Counted from the stretch's first letter, positions 12,576 through 24,030 are shown. The stretch: 64,000 nt of DNA from Haemaphysalis longicornis (GCA_013339765.2 CM023448.1:108553272-108617271), one strand, 5' to 3'. The notes: a model not told the origin generated them from the sequence alone. Program-made: numbers and translations.

Positions 12576-13656
12576 ATCGAAGTTATTTTGGCCGTCCTCT
12601 ATAGGGCACTATGGACATGAATATAGGCAGGCCTCCCCTTTGGGCCCAATATAGTTGTTTCCTCCTCCTAAAGTGCGGGTTCCCTAAATTTGAGCTTAAC
12701 GACGTGATCAGATCGACGTCAGGTCGAGCTGCCCGTACCGCTTCTCGAGGTTTTCCAAGTTGGAGGCCACAACGCAGTGAGCTAGAGCTGCATTTGCATT
12801 CCGGGTGCCCTCGGTTCAATTACGATCTAATCCCTTTTTACGACTTAATTACTTTACTTTTATTCTTTTTGCGCCATCGGCCATTTTAGGAGCTGTTTTT
12901 TTCTGCTACAGCCCAGGGCGGCGGCTTTTCTGCCGAAGGGCCATTTAACGCTGTCGCATTTGAAATTCATGGCTCCTCATGTTCCCACGTGATTAAAAAA
13001 TATCACGGCAAAAGCCGTTGGGGCCGGCTATCCCACGGTGCAACTATCGAATATTATGGCTGCCCCAACCTCGAAATTGCGACGCAGGTGCCATGAGGTA
13101 TTTTGTATGAACTTTATGCCGCTCCCCTCCCACCTAGCCTCCCTCTCAGCTTTACGGAGAGCCCAGTGTTCTTGTGTAGCGCTTCCCTAACTGCAAAAGT
13201 TTCACTGCAGCGTATGGCTTCCGAGCGAGCGGATAATTCAGCAGGTGTTTTGGTAACACAGCCTGCCGGCGTGGTCTTCCCTCCTTCCGTGGCTTTCTTG
13301 ACACGGCGACGTGATAGATCTGCTGCCACGGGCGGAGCGAGGCGCGGCGCGAGTGCGGCTTTAATCCGTATGGCGGCTTTGGAGCGAAACAATAATTATG
13401 GCGAAAGCATTAGATATGTTCTTGGAAGGTGACCTTGAACGAACCGGGCGTGACCTGAACGTTGCGAAGACCCAAGAAAGGCAAGCGAACCAAATTATGC
13501 CAGCTGTGATTAAAGATAACTAATCACTCTTAACAAACAGGGTAGTACATTCACTAACAGAACTCTAACCAGTTACTTGTCACAGCATCCACTAGGTACT
13601 TAGTGCTTTGACCAACTGGCCACGCGTAACCTTGCAAAAAGCTGCGTAACCTTGGT
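12576..13656. other. Unassigned stretch
   Basis: No recognisable gene or family. Frames open on both strands at 13103-13432 and 13114-13392 are GC-rich but lack domain signatures. Confidence 0.35.
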
Positions 13657-14289
13657 GCTTGTGAGTCCAATGTCAAAAACCTAACTGGAACGCAAAAATC
13701 TCCCCCGATTTCTGCATTCCTAATTCTTAATGGGGACTGAGTTCAGTTACTAAGGGGTTATCAAGCGTTGTCGTACTGTTCTCGATGCCTTGCTTAGAAC
13801 TAACGCGAAAAAAAATTAGTTACAAAACTAGTCACCATAGTGCAGGTTGGTTAGTTTTCATCTCTCCCTCCCCCCCCCCCCCCCCTCGTTGCCCCATAGC
13901 ATGCCTGGGGTTTTTAGCCCATAATCTTTTAATATTTTCATCATAGGTCATAAAAAACAGTAAGATAAAAAATTTAAACACCAAAAATAGCGATATCATG
14001 AAGGTCTGCTCAATACAGCGCCGTCAACCGATTACCTAGAAATAAAAATGTAAAATTGAAAACATTGACTACGAGCAAACAAAATCTAATATGGCCCGTG
14101 CGATTAGCTGAACAAAGCACCCAAAAAACCAACGAAATGCGCTGTCAGGTCTGGCGTGCTCCTCCAAGGCCACCAGGGACACGTAATGGTGAATCTAATG
14201 ATGCGTGTAAGAATGCTGACGCGTGAGTAGACAATTAAACGAAATGCTGTATTTTTTTATTTCAGCATGATTAATGAAAAACGTCAATT

Positions 14290-14436
14290 GTGACGGGATG
14301 GTCTATTGTCGAGTTGTCCTAAGTTACGAGTTTCCCTAGTGCAAGATGACATATGACGACTTGTCCTACTTGACCAGTTCACCTATGACCCATGACGAGT
14401 GGCTGTGACGGGTTCACTAGTGACGAGTTCTCCTAG
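14290..14436 (+). repeat. Internal degenerate array of ~16-bp units (copy A)
   Basis: About seven units resemble TGACGAGTTCNCCTAG, for example TGACGAGTTCTCCTAG, TGACCAGTTCACCTATG and GTCGAGTTGTCCTAAG. The same array occurs at 18388-18530 and 20676-20812, with a diverged piece at 22985-23055. Confidence 0.75.
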
Positions 14437-14718
14437 ACTCCACCACGTCTGTTGGGGCCTCACTTTCACTGTCGGAACCCCTCCCCTGTTCCATTCATAT
14501 AGCACTAACCTTCCCGAAGTTCTTGGCACGATATTTTTCAGATGCAAACAATGTGACCATATGGTACGAGTAGGAGTCCCGTGCAAACCACGTGACTAGA
14601 AAAATTTGGGGAAGACATGACTTTGGATCACAAAATGATGAACCATATATTTGGCAACACCAACCTAAATACACCGATACACATCTAAGGAATATTGAGC
14701 ATGGGGTTAGGCTTGCTA

Positions 14719-14931
14719 AGGCGTTGCGCTGCTGAGCACCAGGTCGCGGGTTCGATTCCCGGCCGCGGCGGCCGCTTTTCAGATGGAGGCGAAAAGCAAA
14801 AACGCCCGTGTGTACGAGATTTCGGCGCACGATAAAGATCCCCAGGTGGTCAAAATTAATCCGGAGCCCTCCACTACGGCGCGCCTCATCGCCTGCGTTG
14901 CGTCGGCGCGTTAAACCCTACAATCAATCAA
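14719..14931 (+). mobile_element. Ruka-type SINE, 5'-truncated, exact 18-bp target duplication
   Basis: The body starts within the tRNA-like head (AGGCGTTGCGCTGCTGAG), keeps box B (GGGTTCGATTCCC near 14749-14761) and ends in an ATCA tail. It is flanked by ATGGGGTTAGGCTTGCTA at 14701-14718 and again at 14932-14949. The missing ~20 bases of the head include box A. The GCTA closing the duplication matches the GGCTA expected at that point of the SINE, so truncation occurred at a microhomology. Confidence 0.9.
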
Positions 14932-15268
14932 ATGGGGTTAGGCTTGCTACTATAGCGGCAAATTCTATAATGCAAACAAGGGGGACATACATGCTTGAGT
15001 GCAATCATTAAAGCCGCAAAAATAAAAATATATATATATAATAAAACAAAAGTGATAGAAAACACGGGAAAGACGCATTAACATATACAGGCAGGTTTTT
15101 GAATGCACGGCAGAGACAATATAGAATGCAGCTAACTCCAGCTTAGGTTAATGCGATGGCCAGTTAAATAAAATATACCCCGAAAATTTCAATGAAAGCC
15201 GAAAACCACGCTTTTGATTAAACGGCATTCGATAAAACGGCGTTCGATAAAAACGGGCATTTTTCCCA

Positions 15269-16195
15269 GCAGCAGAAGGTCATCTTACAGAGTCTTCAAG
15301 AAAATTTATTAATAGCCGATACAAAGACCCGCTGCGTTAAATACTACACGGGTCGCCTAAGCCATACACACTGTATGTATCACTGCGCCACTACACCACT
15401 CACTACACACACAGTTCACTCCGCTGTTCTCCACAGTTCACTAGTACACGCACTACTAGAAGCACAATTACTCTGAAAGATCACTGTAGATCCGATCCTC
15501 GACAGTTCACGACAACACGCCACCATCAATACAACAGTCAATAGGGTAGAATAGACACTTCTATTTGTTTGTTTACCGCACGGATAAACCTTGTCGACCA
15601 CCGCTGAAGGAACTGATATTCCCCCAGCGCGGCGAGCTCAGCCTCCAGGTGATCCAATAGACGCGAGCGCATTTTTCGAAGCATTGGAAACGTGCACTTT
15701 TGCGGCCGCGCTCTGAGCGCCGCAAAGCCGCGCCTTTTCCAGATGATCTGGGCACCAACACACAGTAAAAACAGAACAAATGCGGTGCGCGACTTTGTCC
15801 TCTTATAGAGTCCATGGGCTTGTCGCAAAAATCAAATCTTTTAGCGAAAATTTTACTCTTCTTGCTTTTATACCAAGCAGCAGAAGGTCCTCTTATAGAG
15901 TCGGTGAGCTTGCCGCAAAAAAAAAAAAAAAAATCTTTCAGCGATAATTTTAGAATTATGCATTTTAATGTGAGCATATACAAATCTGCATGTGGATTTG
16001 CAAAAATGTTTTAATAATGATTTGGAGTCGGCAAGTGCTGTAGTTACCATTTTCGATCACTCATAATTTTGTTACTGTCAATGAATGTCACTATCAAACA
16101 AGTAGCAGTTACTAAGTGCACGGTCTAGACTACTAACGATAGCGTTTATGGTCCATGCTTAGTGCAAGACCTACGTGCCGTACTGCGGGGTAGTA
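15269..16195. other. Unassigned AT-rich stretch with a local ~80-bp duplication
   Basis: GTCCTCTTATAGAGTC followed by GGGCTTGTCGCAAAAA (about 15788) recurs as GTCCTCTTATAGAGTC and GAGCTTGCCGCAAAAA (about 15888), with CAGCAGAAGGTC before the second; a CAGCAGAAGGTCATCTTACA relative sits at ~15270. The intervening GC-rich block (15560-15790) has no recognisable domain. A 17-A run lies near 15916. Confidence 0.5.
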
Positions 16196-16211
16196 AAGTT
16201 CGTAAAGAGTT

Positions 16212-16447
16212 GATTGATTGTAGGGTTTAACGCGCCGACGCAACGCAGGCGATGAGGCGCGCCGTAGTGGAGGGCTCCGTATTAATTTTGACCACCTGGG
16301 GATCTTTAATGTGCGGCGAAATCTCAAACACACGGGCGTTTTTGTTTTTCGCCTCCATCAGAAAAGCGGCCGCCACGGCCGGGAATCGAACCCGCGACCT
16401 CGTGCTCAGCAGCGCAACGCCTTAGCCATTGAGGCACCGCGGCGGGT
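16212..16447 (-). mobile_element. Ruka-type SINE, full length, exact 16-bp target duplication
   Basis: On the minus strand it begins CCCGCCGCGGTGCCTCAATG, has box A-like and box B (GGGTTCGATTCCC) elements, the conserved body and an ATCAATCAA tail. It is flanked by AAGTTCGTAAAGAGTT at 16196-16211 and 16448-16463. The long exact duplication shows LINE-machinery insertion. Confidence 0.93.
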
Positions 16448-17229
16448 AAGTTCGTAAAGAGTTAGTAAATACTAACCAATTACTACCGTTTCCGTGGTCT
16501 TTTGTTGAGAATGGTGATTATCAGATTAATAATGATTATGTAGGTATTGAAAGTAATGAATAGTAACCTGTATTAAGGTGGCATTGAGGTGAATTAGGAT
16601 CGGTTAATGATTGATTATGATTTGGTAGTAATGATTGTTAAGGTGGGGTTAAGGCGTCTTCACGGGAATTAGGATAACTTTGAGAAAATAGAATAAGATT
16701 AAGATGAATTAGGATTGGTTAAGATGGATTAAGATGGATTAAGAACGGTAAAATAGCGTGTCTGCTATATCGACTGGTGGACGCATATTCTAAAGGTAGC
16801 AGTCACAGTATTACGCCAGGCTTTCTCCTTCAAAGCGCGTAAGCCCACTTAAGTGCCCCGGAAAAATCACAGCCAACTCGTCATAGGTGAACTTGTCAAA
16901 TAGGGAAAGTCATCGTACGCCATCTCGAAATAGACAAACTCGAAACCTCAGGCAACTGGACACTTACCCATCTCGCCACAGTTTTAGTTTTTGCTCAGTC
17001 ATATCCGAGTGAAAAAAATACAGGAATTCGTATAATTCTCTGCCTATGCGGAAACATTTTTCGACACCCCTCATTCGATTCACCAACCTTAATCTGGCCT
17101 TGGAGGAAAACGCCATACCTGACGGCGTATTTTGTTGGTTCTTTTGTGCTTTGTTGACATAATCACGTGATAACCATTTTTTAAAGTTTACATTATTTTT
17201 AGGTAACCGGGTGACGGCGCTGTACAGAT
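16448..17229. other. Unassigned stretch with a GGATTAAG-rich tract
   Basis: About 16560-16750 is simple-sequence-like, built from variants of GGTTAAGATGGATTAAG. No gene was recognised in the rest. Confidence 0.5.
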
Positions 17230-17238
17230 GTTTGCAGC

Positions 17239-19189
17239 GGGATCCGGACAGTTTATCGAATGCCGTTATATCGAACGCCGTTTTATCGAAGCCGTTTTAT
17301 CGAACGCTGTTTTATCGAACGCCGTTTTATTGACGGACGTTTTATTGAAGCCGTTTTATCTAAAGTGTTTTTCTCTGGATTTTTATGTAACAAAATTTGC
17401 AGTACCTTTTTTTAGTTTCCTCCTCGCTATGTAATTTGGAAATCTTGTCTCCACAGAGAGCCTATTTAACAGAATTTGGAGCCTTTGTACTAGTTGTCTT
17501 TTATTTCCTGCGTGCTTTTTTGTTTTTGGGATGCGCTAAATTTGTCGCCACAATTTTTTTGTTCTGTAATTGCGTGTGTGGTACTGCCATAATGAATCTC
17601 CTTGTGTCTTTAGCCCCCTCTGATCCGAAGCATATCATGTCATGGTGGCGTATAGACTAGAATGCCTCGACGTGCTTCATACTTTGTTGTATACACAGCT
17701 TTTGTGCTGACACACAATCAATTATTTCGCCGAGCATGTTCTACATAAGTAAGGCCCTTCTTGGCGCTTGTAGGTGCAACGTCAGAAACCTAACTGGAAC
17801 GCCAGAAAAAGTCAGTCCGGATTTCTGCCTTCCTAATTCTTAATGGGCACTGAGTTCAGTTGCTAAGAGGTTACCAAGCTTTAACCTGCTGCTCTCGAGG
17901 CCTTGCTTCGAATAAACGAGAAAAAGTTAAAAAATTAGTCACCATACTACAGGTCGGTTCGTTTTCATCTCCCCCCCCCCCCCCTTCCGCCCTCTTGTCG
18001 CACCCCAGCATGTCTGGGGTTCCTAGCCCACACTTTTTTCCATCTTTATCAAGAGGCATAAAAACATTAGGATCAAAAAAGTAAATTCAAATAAACTCCA
18101 AAAATAGAGAAGCCGTGAAGCTCCACCACCCGATTGCCTGAAATAAAAATGTCAAATTAATAAAAATTGAGAACGAGCAAACAAATTATATTGTGGCCTG
18201 TGCGATTAGCTGAACAAAGCACACAAAAAATGCGCTGTCTGGTCTGGCGTGTACCTCCAAGGCCACCAAGGAAACGTAAGGTTGGTGAGTAGAAGGAGGG
18301 GCTTGAGAGTGTTGACGCATAAGTAGAGAATTGTACGAAATCCCGTTTTTTTTTTTTGTTTCAGCATGATTAACAAACAACGTAAATTGTGACGGGATGG
18401 GCAATTGTCCAGTTGTCCTAGGTTACGAGTTTCTATAGCGCGAGATGACGTATGACGACTTGTCACACTTGACGAGTTCACCTATGACAAGTTGGCTGTG
18501 ACCGGTTCACTTGTGGCGAGTTCTGCTAGACACCACTACCCCTGTTGGGGCCTCACTTTCATTGTCGAAACCCCCCTCCCTGTTCCATTCATATAGCACT
18601 AATCTTTCCCAAGTTCTTGGCACAATATTTCTCCATATGCAAACAATGTGACCACCTGGTCCGAGCAGGGGTCATGTGCAAACCACGTGACTAGAAAAAT
18701 TGGGGGAGGACAAGACTATCGATCACGTAATGATGAACCATGGCGCAAGGAATATATTTGGCAACACCAACCTAAATACACCGACACACGTCTAAGGAAT
18801 ATTCCGCACAGGGTTAGGGTTGCTACTATAGTGGCCAATTCTATAATATAAACAAGGAGGACATACATGCTTGAGTGCAATCAATGAAGACGCAAAAAAT
18901 AAAAAATCTAATAAAACCAAGGTGATCGAAAACACGGGAAAGACGCGTCAACATATATCGGTAGGTTTTTGTATGCAATGCGCGGCAGAGACAATGGGTT
19001 AGTGCGATGGCCAATTAAACAAAATAAACACCGAAACTTACAATGAAAGCCGAAAAACCACACTTTCGATAAAACGGACGTAGGCGATACGATAAAACGG
19101 CATTCGATCAAACGGCGTTCGATAAAACAGGCATTTTTTCGATAAAACGGCGTTCGATAAAATGGCGTTCGATAAACTGTCTGGGAACC
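17239..19189 (+). mobile_element. Foldback-like TIR element, copy B, complete, with 9-bp target duplication
   Basis: The element is flanked by GTTTGCAGC at 17230-17238 and 19190-19198. Left end GGGATCCGGACAGTTTATCG and right end (reverse complement) GGTTCCCAGACAGTTTATCG form an inverted pair. Both ends continue inward as arrays of a degenerate 15-bp unit, TTTATCGAACGCCGT: about eight units on the left (17248-17375) and about seven on the right (19060-19180). The 1.95-kb interior is AT-rich, has a C-run at 17971-17983 and an internal array at 18388-18530, and encodes no transposase. TIRs made of short subrepeats plus 9-bp duplications are the hallmark of Foldback elements (Mutator-like superfamily); that assignment is inference. 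Confidence 0.85.
18388..18530 (+). repeat. Internal degenerate array of ~16-bp units (copy B)
   Basis: This is the copy-B counterpart of the array at 14290, with units such as TGACGAGTTCACCTATG and GCGAGTTCTGCTAG. Confidence 0.7.
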
Positions 19190-19545
19190 GTTTGCAGCTT
19201 GGTTCTGCATTTTCTTTTTCTAATATTTGGAACTTTTTTTGTGTTTATCCCTCCTGACGAACGATCATTGTCGTCAGTAGATAATTTGGGTCACTTTCGT
19301 TTTGTTATTTTTGTTATTACAATCATCTATATATATACAGTTGTAGTAATTCAGTTCATTAGCAAACGCTAATTAGCATTTTTCTACGTACACTTTCTGT
19401 TTAAACAGGACATGGTGCTGTTGTTAGCTGTTGCAAGGCTGCGGACCTGTGTTCCTAAACCCGTACCACATATCCCACCACGGTTTGGTCGTGCGCGCTC
19501 TAACGTGCTAAACACAGAGTCAACACTCCAAAACATGTATGTATC
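19190..19545. other. Spacer between two Foldback-like elements
   Basis: AT-rich sequence without similarity to the elements on either side, so the neighbouring copies are separate insertions rather than one tandem duplication. It contains TATATATA at about 19329. Confidence 0.5.
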
Positions 19546-20675
19546 GGGGTCCGGACAGTTTATGGAACGCCCTTTTATCGAAGCCGTTTTATCGAACGCC
19601 GTTATATCGAACGCCGTTTTATCGACGGACGTTTTATCGAAGCTGTTTTATCGAAAGTGTTTTTTCCGGCCTTTCTTGCAACAAAATTTTCAGTACGTTT
19701 TTTTATTTTTCCTCGGTATGTAATTTGCAAATCTTTTCTCCATAGCGAGACTATTTAGCAGAACTTGTAGTCTTTGTAGCACTAGTTGTCTTTTATTTCG
19801 AGCGTGCTTTCTATTGTTTTTGTGATGCGCGAAATTTGTCTCCACAATTTTTTCGTTCTGTTCATTCCGCAGATGGTACTCCCTGCGTCTATACAGTCCC
19901 TCCTCTGATCCGAAACATTTTACAGCACCGTGGCGTATAGACAAGAATGCCTCGATATGCTTCGTACTTTTTTGTATACACCGCTTCCGTGTCGACACAC
20001 AATTTAATTATTTCGCCGCGTATGTTCTACATAAGTAAGGCACTTCTTGGCACTCGTGAGTCCAATGTCAAAACCCTATCTAGAACGCTAGCAAAAGTCT
20101 TTCCCGATTTCTGCATTCCTAATTATTAATGGGGACTGAGTTCAGTTACTAAGGGGTTATCAAGCGTTGTCGTACTGTTCTCGATGCCTTGCTTAGAACT
20201 AACGATAAAAAAATTAGTTACAAAATTAGTCACCATAGTGCAGGTTGGTTAGTTTTCATCTCTCCCCCCCCCCTCGTTGCCCCATAGCATGCCTGGGGTT
20301 TTTAGCCCATAATCTTTTAATATTTTCATCATAGGTCATAAAAAACAGTAAGATAAAAATTTTAAACACCAGAAATAGCGATATCATGAAGGTCTGCTCA
20401 ATACAGCGCCGCCACCCAATTACCTAGAAATAAAAATGTAAAATTGAAAACACTGACTACGAGCAAACAAAATCTAATATGGCCCGTGCGATTAGCTGAA
20501 CAAAGCACCCAAAAAACCAACAAAATACGCTGTCTGGTCTGGCGTGCTCCTCCAAGGCCACCAGGGACACGTAAGGGTGAATCGAATGATGGGTGTAAGA
20601 GTGCTGACGCGTGAGTGAACAATTATACAAAAGGCTGTATTTTTTATTAGAGCATGATTAACGAAAACCATAAAA

Positions 20676-20812
20676 TGTGAGTTGTCCTAAGTTACGAGTT
20701 TCCCTAGTGCGAGATGACATATGACGACTTGTCCTACTTGACGAGTTCACCCATGACCCATGACGAGTTGGCTGTGACGGGTTCACTAGTGACGAGTTCT
20801 CCTAGACTCCAC
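20676..20812 (+). repeat. Internal degenerate array of ~16-bp units (copy C)
   Basis: Units such as TTACGAGTTTCCCTAG and TGACGAGTTCTCCTAG, nearly identical to copy A and in the same position within the element. Confidence 0.7.
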
Positions 20813-21056
20813 CACGTCTCGTGGGGCCTCACTTTCACTGTCGGAACCCCTCCCCTGTTCCATTCATATAGCACTAATCTTTCTGAAGTTCTTAGCACGA
20901 TATTTTCCTGATGCAAACAATGTGACCACATGGTCCGAGTAGGAATCCCGTGCAAACCACGGGACTAGAAAAATTGGGGGAGGACATGACTTTGGATCAC
21001 ATAATGATAAGCTATATATTTGGCAACACCAACCTAAATACACCGATACACATCTA

Positions 21057-21300
21057 CCCGCCGCGGTGGCACAGTGGCTAAGGCGTTGCGCTGCTGAGCA
21101 CGAGGTCGCGGGTTCGATTCCCGGCCGCGGCGGCCGCTTTTCTGATGGAGGCGAAAAGCAAAAACGCCCGTGTGTACGAGATTTCGGCGCACGTTAAAGA
21201 TCCCCAGGTGGTCAAAATTAATCCGGAGCCCTCCACTACGGCGCGCCTCATCGCCTGCGTTGCGTCGGCGCGTTAAGCCCTTCAATCAATCAATCAATCA
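21057..21300 (+). mobile_element. Ruka-type SINE, full length (reference copy of this window)
   Basis: A 244-bp copy flanked by the exact 15-bp duplication ACCGATACACATCTA (21042-21056 and 21301-21315). It starts CCCGCCGCGGTGGCACAGTG, with box A around 21067-21077 and box B GGTTCGATTCC at 21111-21121. A GATGGAGGCGAAAAGCAAAA segment, the GTGGTCAAAATTAATCCGGA segment and an ATCA tail of five units follow. Pol III boxes and a short-repeat tail are what a tRNA-derived SINE needs. The CCCGCCGCGG start and body are what I recall of tick Ruka. Confidence 0.93.
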
Positions 21301-21702
21301 ACCGATACACATCTAAGGAATATTGCGCACTGGGTTAGGCTTGCTACTGTAGTGGCAAATTTTATAATACAAACAAGGGGGACATACATGCTTGAGTGCA
21401 ATGATTGAAGCCGCAAAAATAAAAAATCTAATAAAACAAAGATGAAAGAAAACACGGGAAAGATGCGTTAACTTATACAGGCAGGTTTTTGTATGTAATG
21501 CACGGCAAAGATAATATAGGATGAAGCTAACTCCAGCTTAGGTTAATGCGATGGCGAGTTAAACAAAATAAACCCCGAAAATTTCAATGAAAGCCGAAAA
21601 CCACACTTTCGATAAAACGGACGTAGGTGGTTCGATAAAACAGGCATTTTTTCGATAAAACGGCGTTCGATAAAACGGCGTTCGATAAAGTGTCTGGGAA
21701 CC

Positions 21703-22790
21703 GTATATGTAACTTCCTGAGGCTCGACTTCCTGAGGCTTATAGTGCTTCAAACGCTGAAGGTGTATTTTTGCTAGACCTGTCCTGGCTTTCTGAAGAAC
21801 CTTCAACGGATAACATAAAAATGAAGAAAAATGTTTTCTGCACAAACACGGTGCAATACCAAAAGGAGCAAAAGAGAAGATTTGACCAAATAGTCGCCCA
21901 GCCTCCCCCGAAGTGTGACAAATATCTTTTGCAAGGGGAAGAAAAACAAGAAACGGAAAGCGAAGCGTCTGTTACAACCGAACAGCCAACTTCAACCACC
22001 ACCTCAAACAAACAAAAGGAGAGGCTAACCCACGAACTACGAAGAGGTCAACCTGGAAACAATAGCCCCGTTTACATTGACCCGACGAGGGTGCGTTGGG
22101 TTGAAATAAACAGGTTTTTTGGACTCGACGCACTCATGTGTGAGTCGAAAAGCCGCCGGGGTGAGCCCGGTCGACTCGCAGGCAAGGGGTGGGTTGACGC
22201 GCTCGTCGGGCTGAGTCGGCGGGCCGTGGGAAGCTGGATACCGTATTTGCATGATTATAACGCGCCACCGATTGTACCGCGGGGGTAGTTTAACGCAGGA
22301 AAATATCCGAAAACATAATTGGACGTCGGCTTTACCGCGCAGATGTAAAATGACACTACTTACCTAAAAGTAGGAGATTTTATTTTGCGCGTGCAACTGT
22401 GGCAGCCAAATATAAATTGTGCTTCGTAAACTTGCTTATCCAGCTCCTGCAGGGAATAAAACTATAGTGGGAAACATCGAAGCTGTTTGCGATTTCAAGT
22501 GTCTTGACCTCCATAATTCTACGTGTGACGGGCTAATTGAAATGGTAGAAAAATGTGTAATAGCTAACCGAGGTATGTCATTCAGGAATGAGTGCGCCGA
22601 AATTTACGTGATATTGACGGATTGTTTTATAGGATTGAGTTGGAGTTTGGGAGGGCCTCGCGCCTATGGCAATGTTGCTGGCCGATTTGGAACCTGTTTC
22701 GGTTTTGAGCATGATTGCAACGCGCACTCAAATTTTAAGGCTAGCTTTTAGCAAAAGAAGGTGCACGCTAGAATCGTAAAAATGCGGTAG
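21703..22790. other. Unassigned stretch with an open frame of unknown meaning
   Basis: A + strand frame at 21770-22288 (172 codons) has an N-terminal half that is acidic and polar (Lys/Glu/Gln/Thr-rich, possible coiled coil) and a second half rich in Arg and Gly. I do not recognise it. No splice or promoter context supports a gene, and its second half is open on the opposite strand too. Confidence 0.2.
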
Positions 22791-22984
22791 CTCCTTCTCC
22801 GGCAATCCCCCGGCCCCCTCGCGTCGACTCTGTCCAGTCGACTCGACCCTCCCTCGTCGGGTCCATCTATCCGGTTGAAGTCACCCAACTCCCCCCAACC
22901 CTCCCTCCCTTCTCGACCCCGGCCGAAAATGAAACTGCGAGACGAAATTTCTAAGAGCAAGAAGGTCGGTGCTACCACTTTCCC

Positions 22985-24030
22985 TAGTAAGGGACCGACC
23001 AGATCACCTAAGACCAGTTTTCCTATGACGACTTGGCGGCGACGAGTGGGCCTCTTCCCTGGACGTCTTAAGTCTTCTTTATTCTTGGAAGTATCGGGAC
23101 GACAGTGGTGGGACCGGGGTATATGAGAGAGGGGGAATAAAAGCGCCCCAGCAACTCCGGGGTCAGCGCATTCGGTATGCTTAGTGGACCGCTCGGACCG
23201 GTACAGGCACGTCAGCGGGGTCGCATCGCCGCCGTCTGTGCTCATGGTGTTGCTAATATCCACCCTGTGAATAAACAGATATCTTTGTCCTCGAGAGCAA
23301 AATTTGCTATGAAGACAGGACCTTCGTTCTAAACCACTGGCCACGTTATCCTCATGGGCCATGGGAACCAGCACGGCTTTGTCAACATGATGGCGTTACT
23401 GGGCTTACTGACCAATATTCCTAGGGAAAATGGTGTAGGCTTCCGCGGAAACGATGACATCACCGCCAACCGGAAACCACAAGGGGGGCAGCTAGAAGTT
23501 AGAAGTGCTTTTAGGAGTCGCGTGCAAACCCCGTGACTGGAAAAATTGGGGGAGGACAAGACTTTAGATCACGTATTGATGAAACATGGCGCAAGGCATA
23601 CATTTGGCAACACTAACCTAAATACATCGATACACATCTAAGGAATATTGCGCACGGGATTAGGGTTGTTACTATAGTGACAAATTTGTAATATAAACAA
23701 GGGGGACATATATGCCTGATTGCAATCAATGAAGACGTAAAGAATAAAATAATTCTAATAAAACAAAGGCGATCAAAAACACGGAAAAGACGCGTCAACA
23801 TAGGCAGGTTTTTTGTGCGTAACGCACAGCAGAGATAATGTAGAATGAAGCTAACTGCACGGTATTCGTTCATGAGATGGGCAGTAAAACAAAATAAACC
23901 GCGAAAATTACAATGAAAGCCGCCAAACCCCACTTTCGATAAAACGGACGTAGGTGGTTCGATAAAACGGCTTTCGATAAAACGGGCATTTTTTTCGATG
24001 AAATGGCGTTCGATAAACTGTCTGGGCACC
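22985..24030 (+). mobile_element. Foldback-like element, copy D, 3' part, with an interruption
   Basis: From about 23516 to 24030 the sequence follows the right half of the family and ends in a right terminal array closing at GATAAACTGTCTGGGCACC (24030). A diverged internal-array piece (GACCAGTTTTCCTATGACGA-type units) at 22985-23055 suggests the copy begins further left and is interrupted by about 450 bp of other sequence (23060-23515). Confidence 0.65.
23120..23350 (+). other. Possible LTR-like or transcript-end sequence
   Basis: A TATATGAG (23120) followed by GGGGGAATAAAAGCGCCCCA (23132-23151), and further on GTGAATAAACAG (23267-23278), resemble the TATA, R and poly(A) parts of a retroviral-type LTR. 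No matching second LTR, primer site or coding region was found. Confidence 0.25.

Larger units (their letters stand above)
13657..15268 (+). mobile_element. Foldback-like element, copy A (both ends truncated), carrying a Ruka insertion
   Basis: Homology to the complete copies at 17.2 and 19.5 kb begins at about 13657 and ends inside the right terminal array (units such as GGCGTTCGATAAAAC near 15215-15260). The left terminal array and the last right units are absent. A C-run at ~13867-13884 and an internal degenerate array at 14290-14436 occupy the same places as in the other copies. No open frame spans the element, so it is non-autonomous. Copy A is much closer to the 19.5-kb copy than to the 17.2-kb copy. 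Confidence 0.8.
19546..21702 (+). mobile_element. Foldback-like TIR element, copy C, with a nested Ruka
   Basis: The left end (GGGGTCCGGACAGTTTAT at 19546) runs into about six TTTATCGAACGCCGT-type units; the right end (CGATAAAGTGTCTGGGAACC, ending 21702) mirrors it. Length is 2157 bp, or 1.9 kb without the Ruka at 21057-21300. Flanking bases (GTATGTATC and GTATATGTA) share only the first four positions, so a target duplication is not demonstrated; decay or end exchange between copies is possible. No transposase frame is present. Confidence 0.8.

Noticed and set aside
17248..17375. CRISPR-like array
   Set aside because: The units are contiguous 15-mers with no spacers, the sequence is animal DNA, and no cas genes are present. 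The microsatellites fail for the same reason.
21057..21300. tRNA gene candidate (box A and box B present)
   Set aside because: No acceptor stem or proper cloverleaf, the sequence recurs with target duplications and ends in an ATCA tail, so it is a SINE. The same reasoning rejects 31568-31640 and 62262-62330.
19537..21711. A 9-bp target duplication for copy C
   Set aside because: GTATGTATC and GTATATGTA share only the first four positions, which is not convincing.
21770..22288. 172-codon open frame
   Set aside because: No known domain, no conserved copy in the window, and low-complexity composition; listed only as an unassigned stretch.
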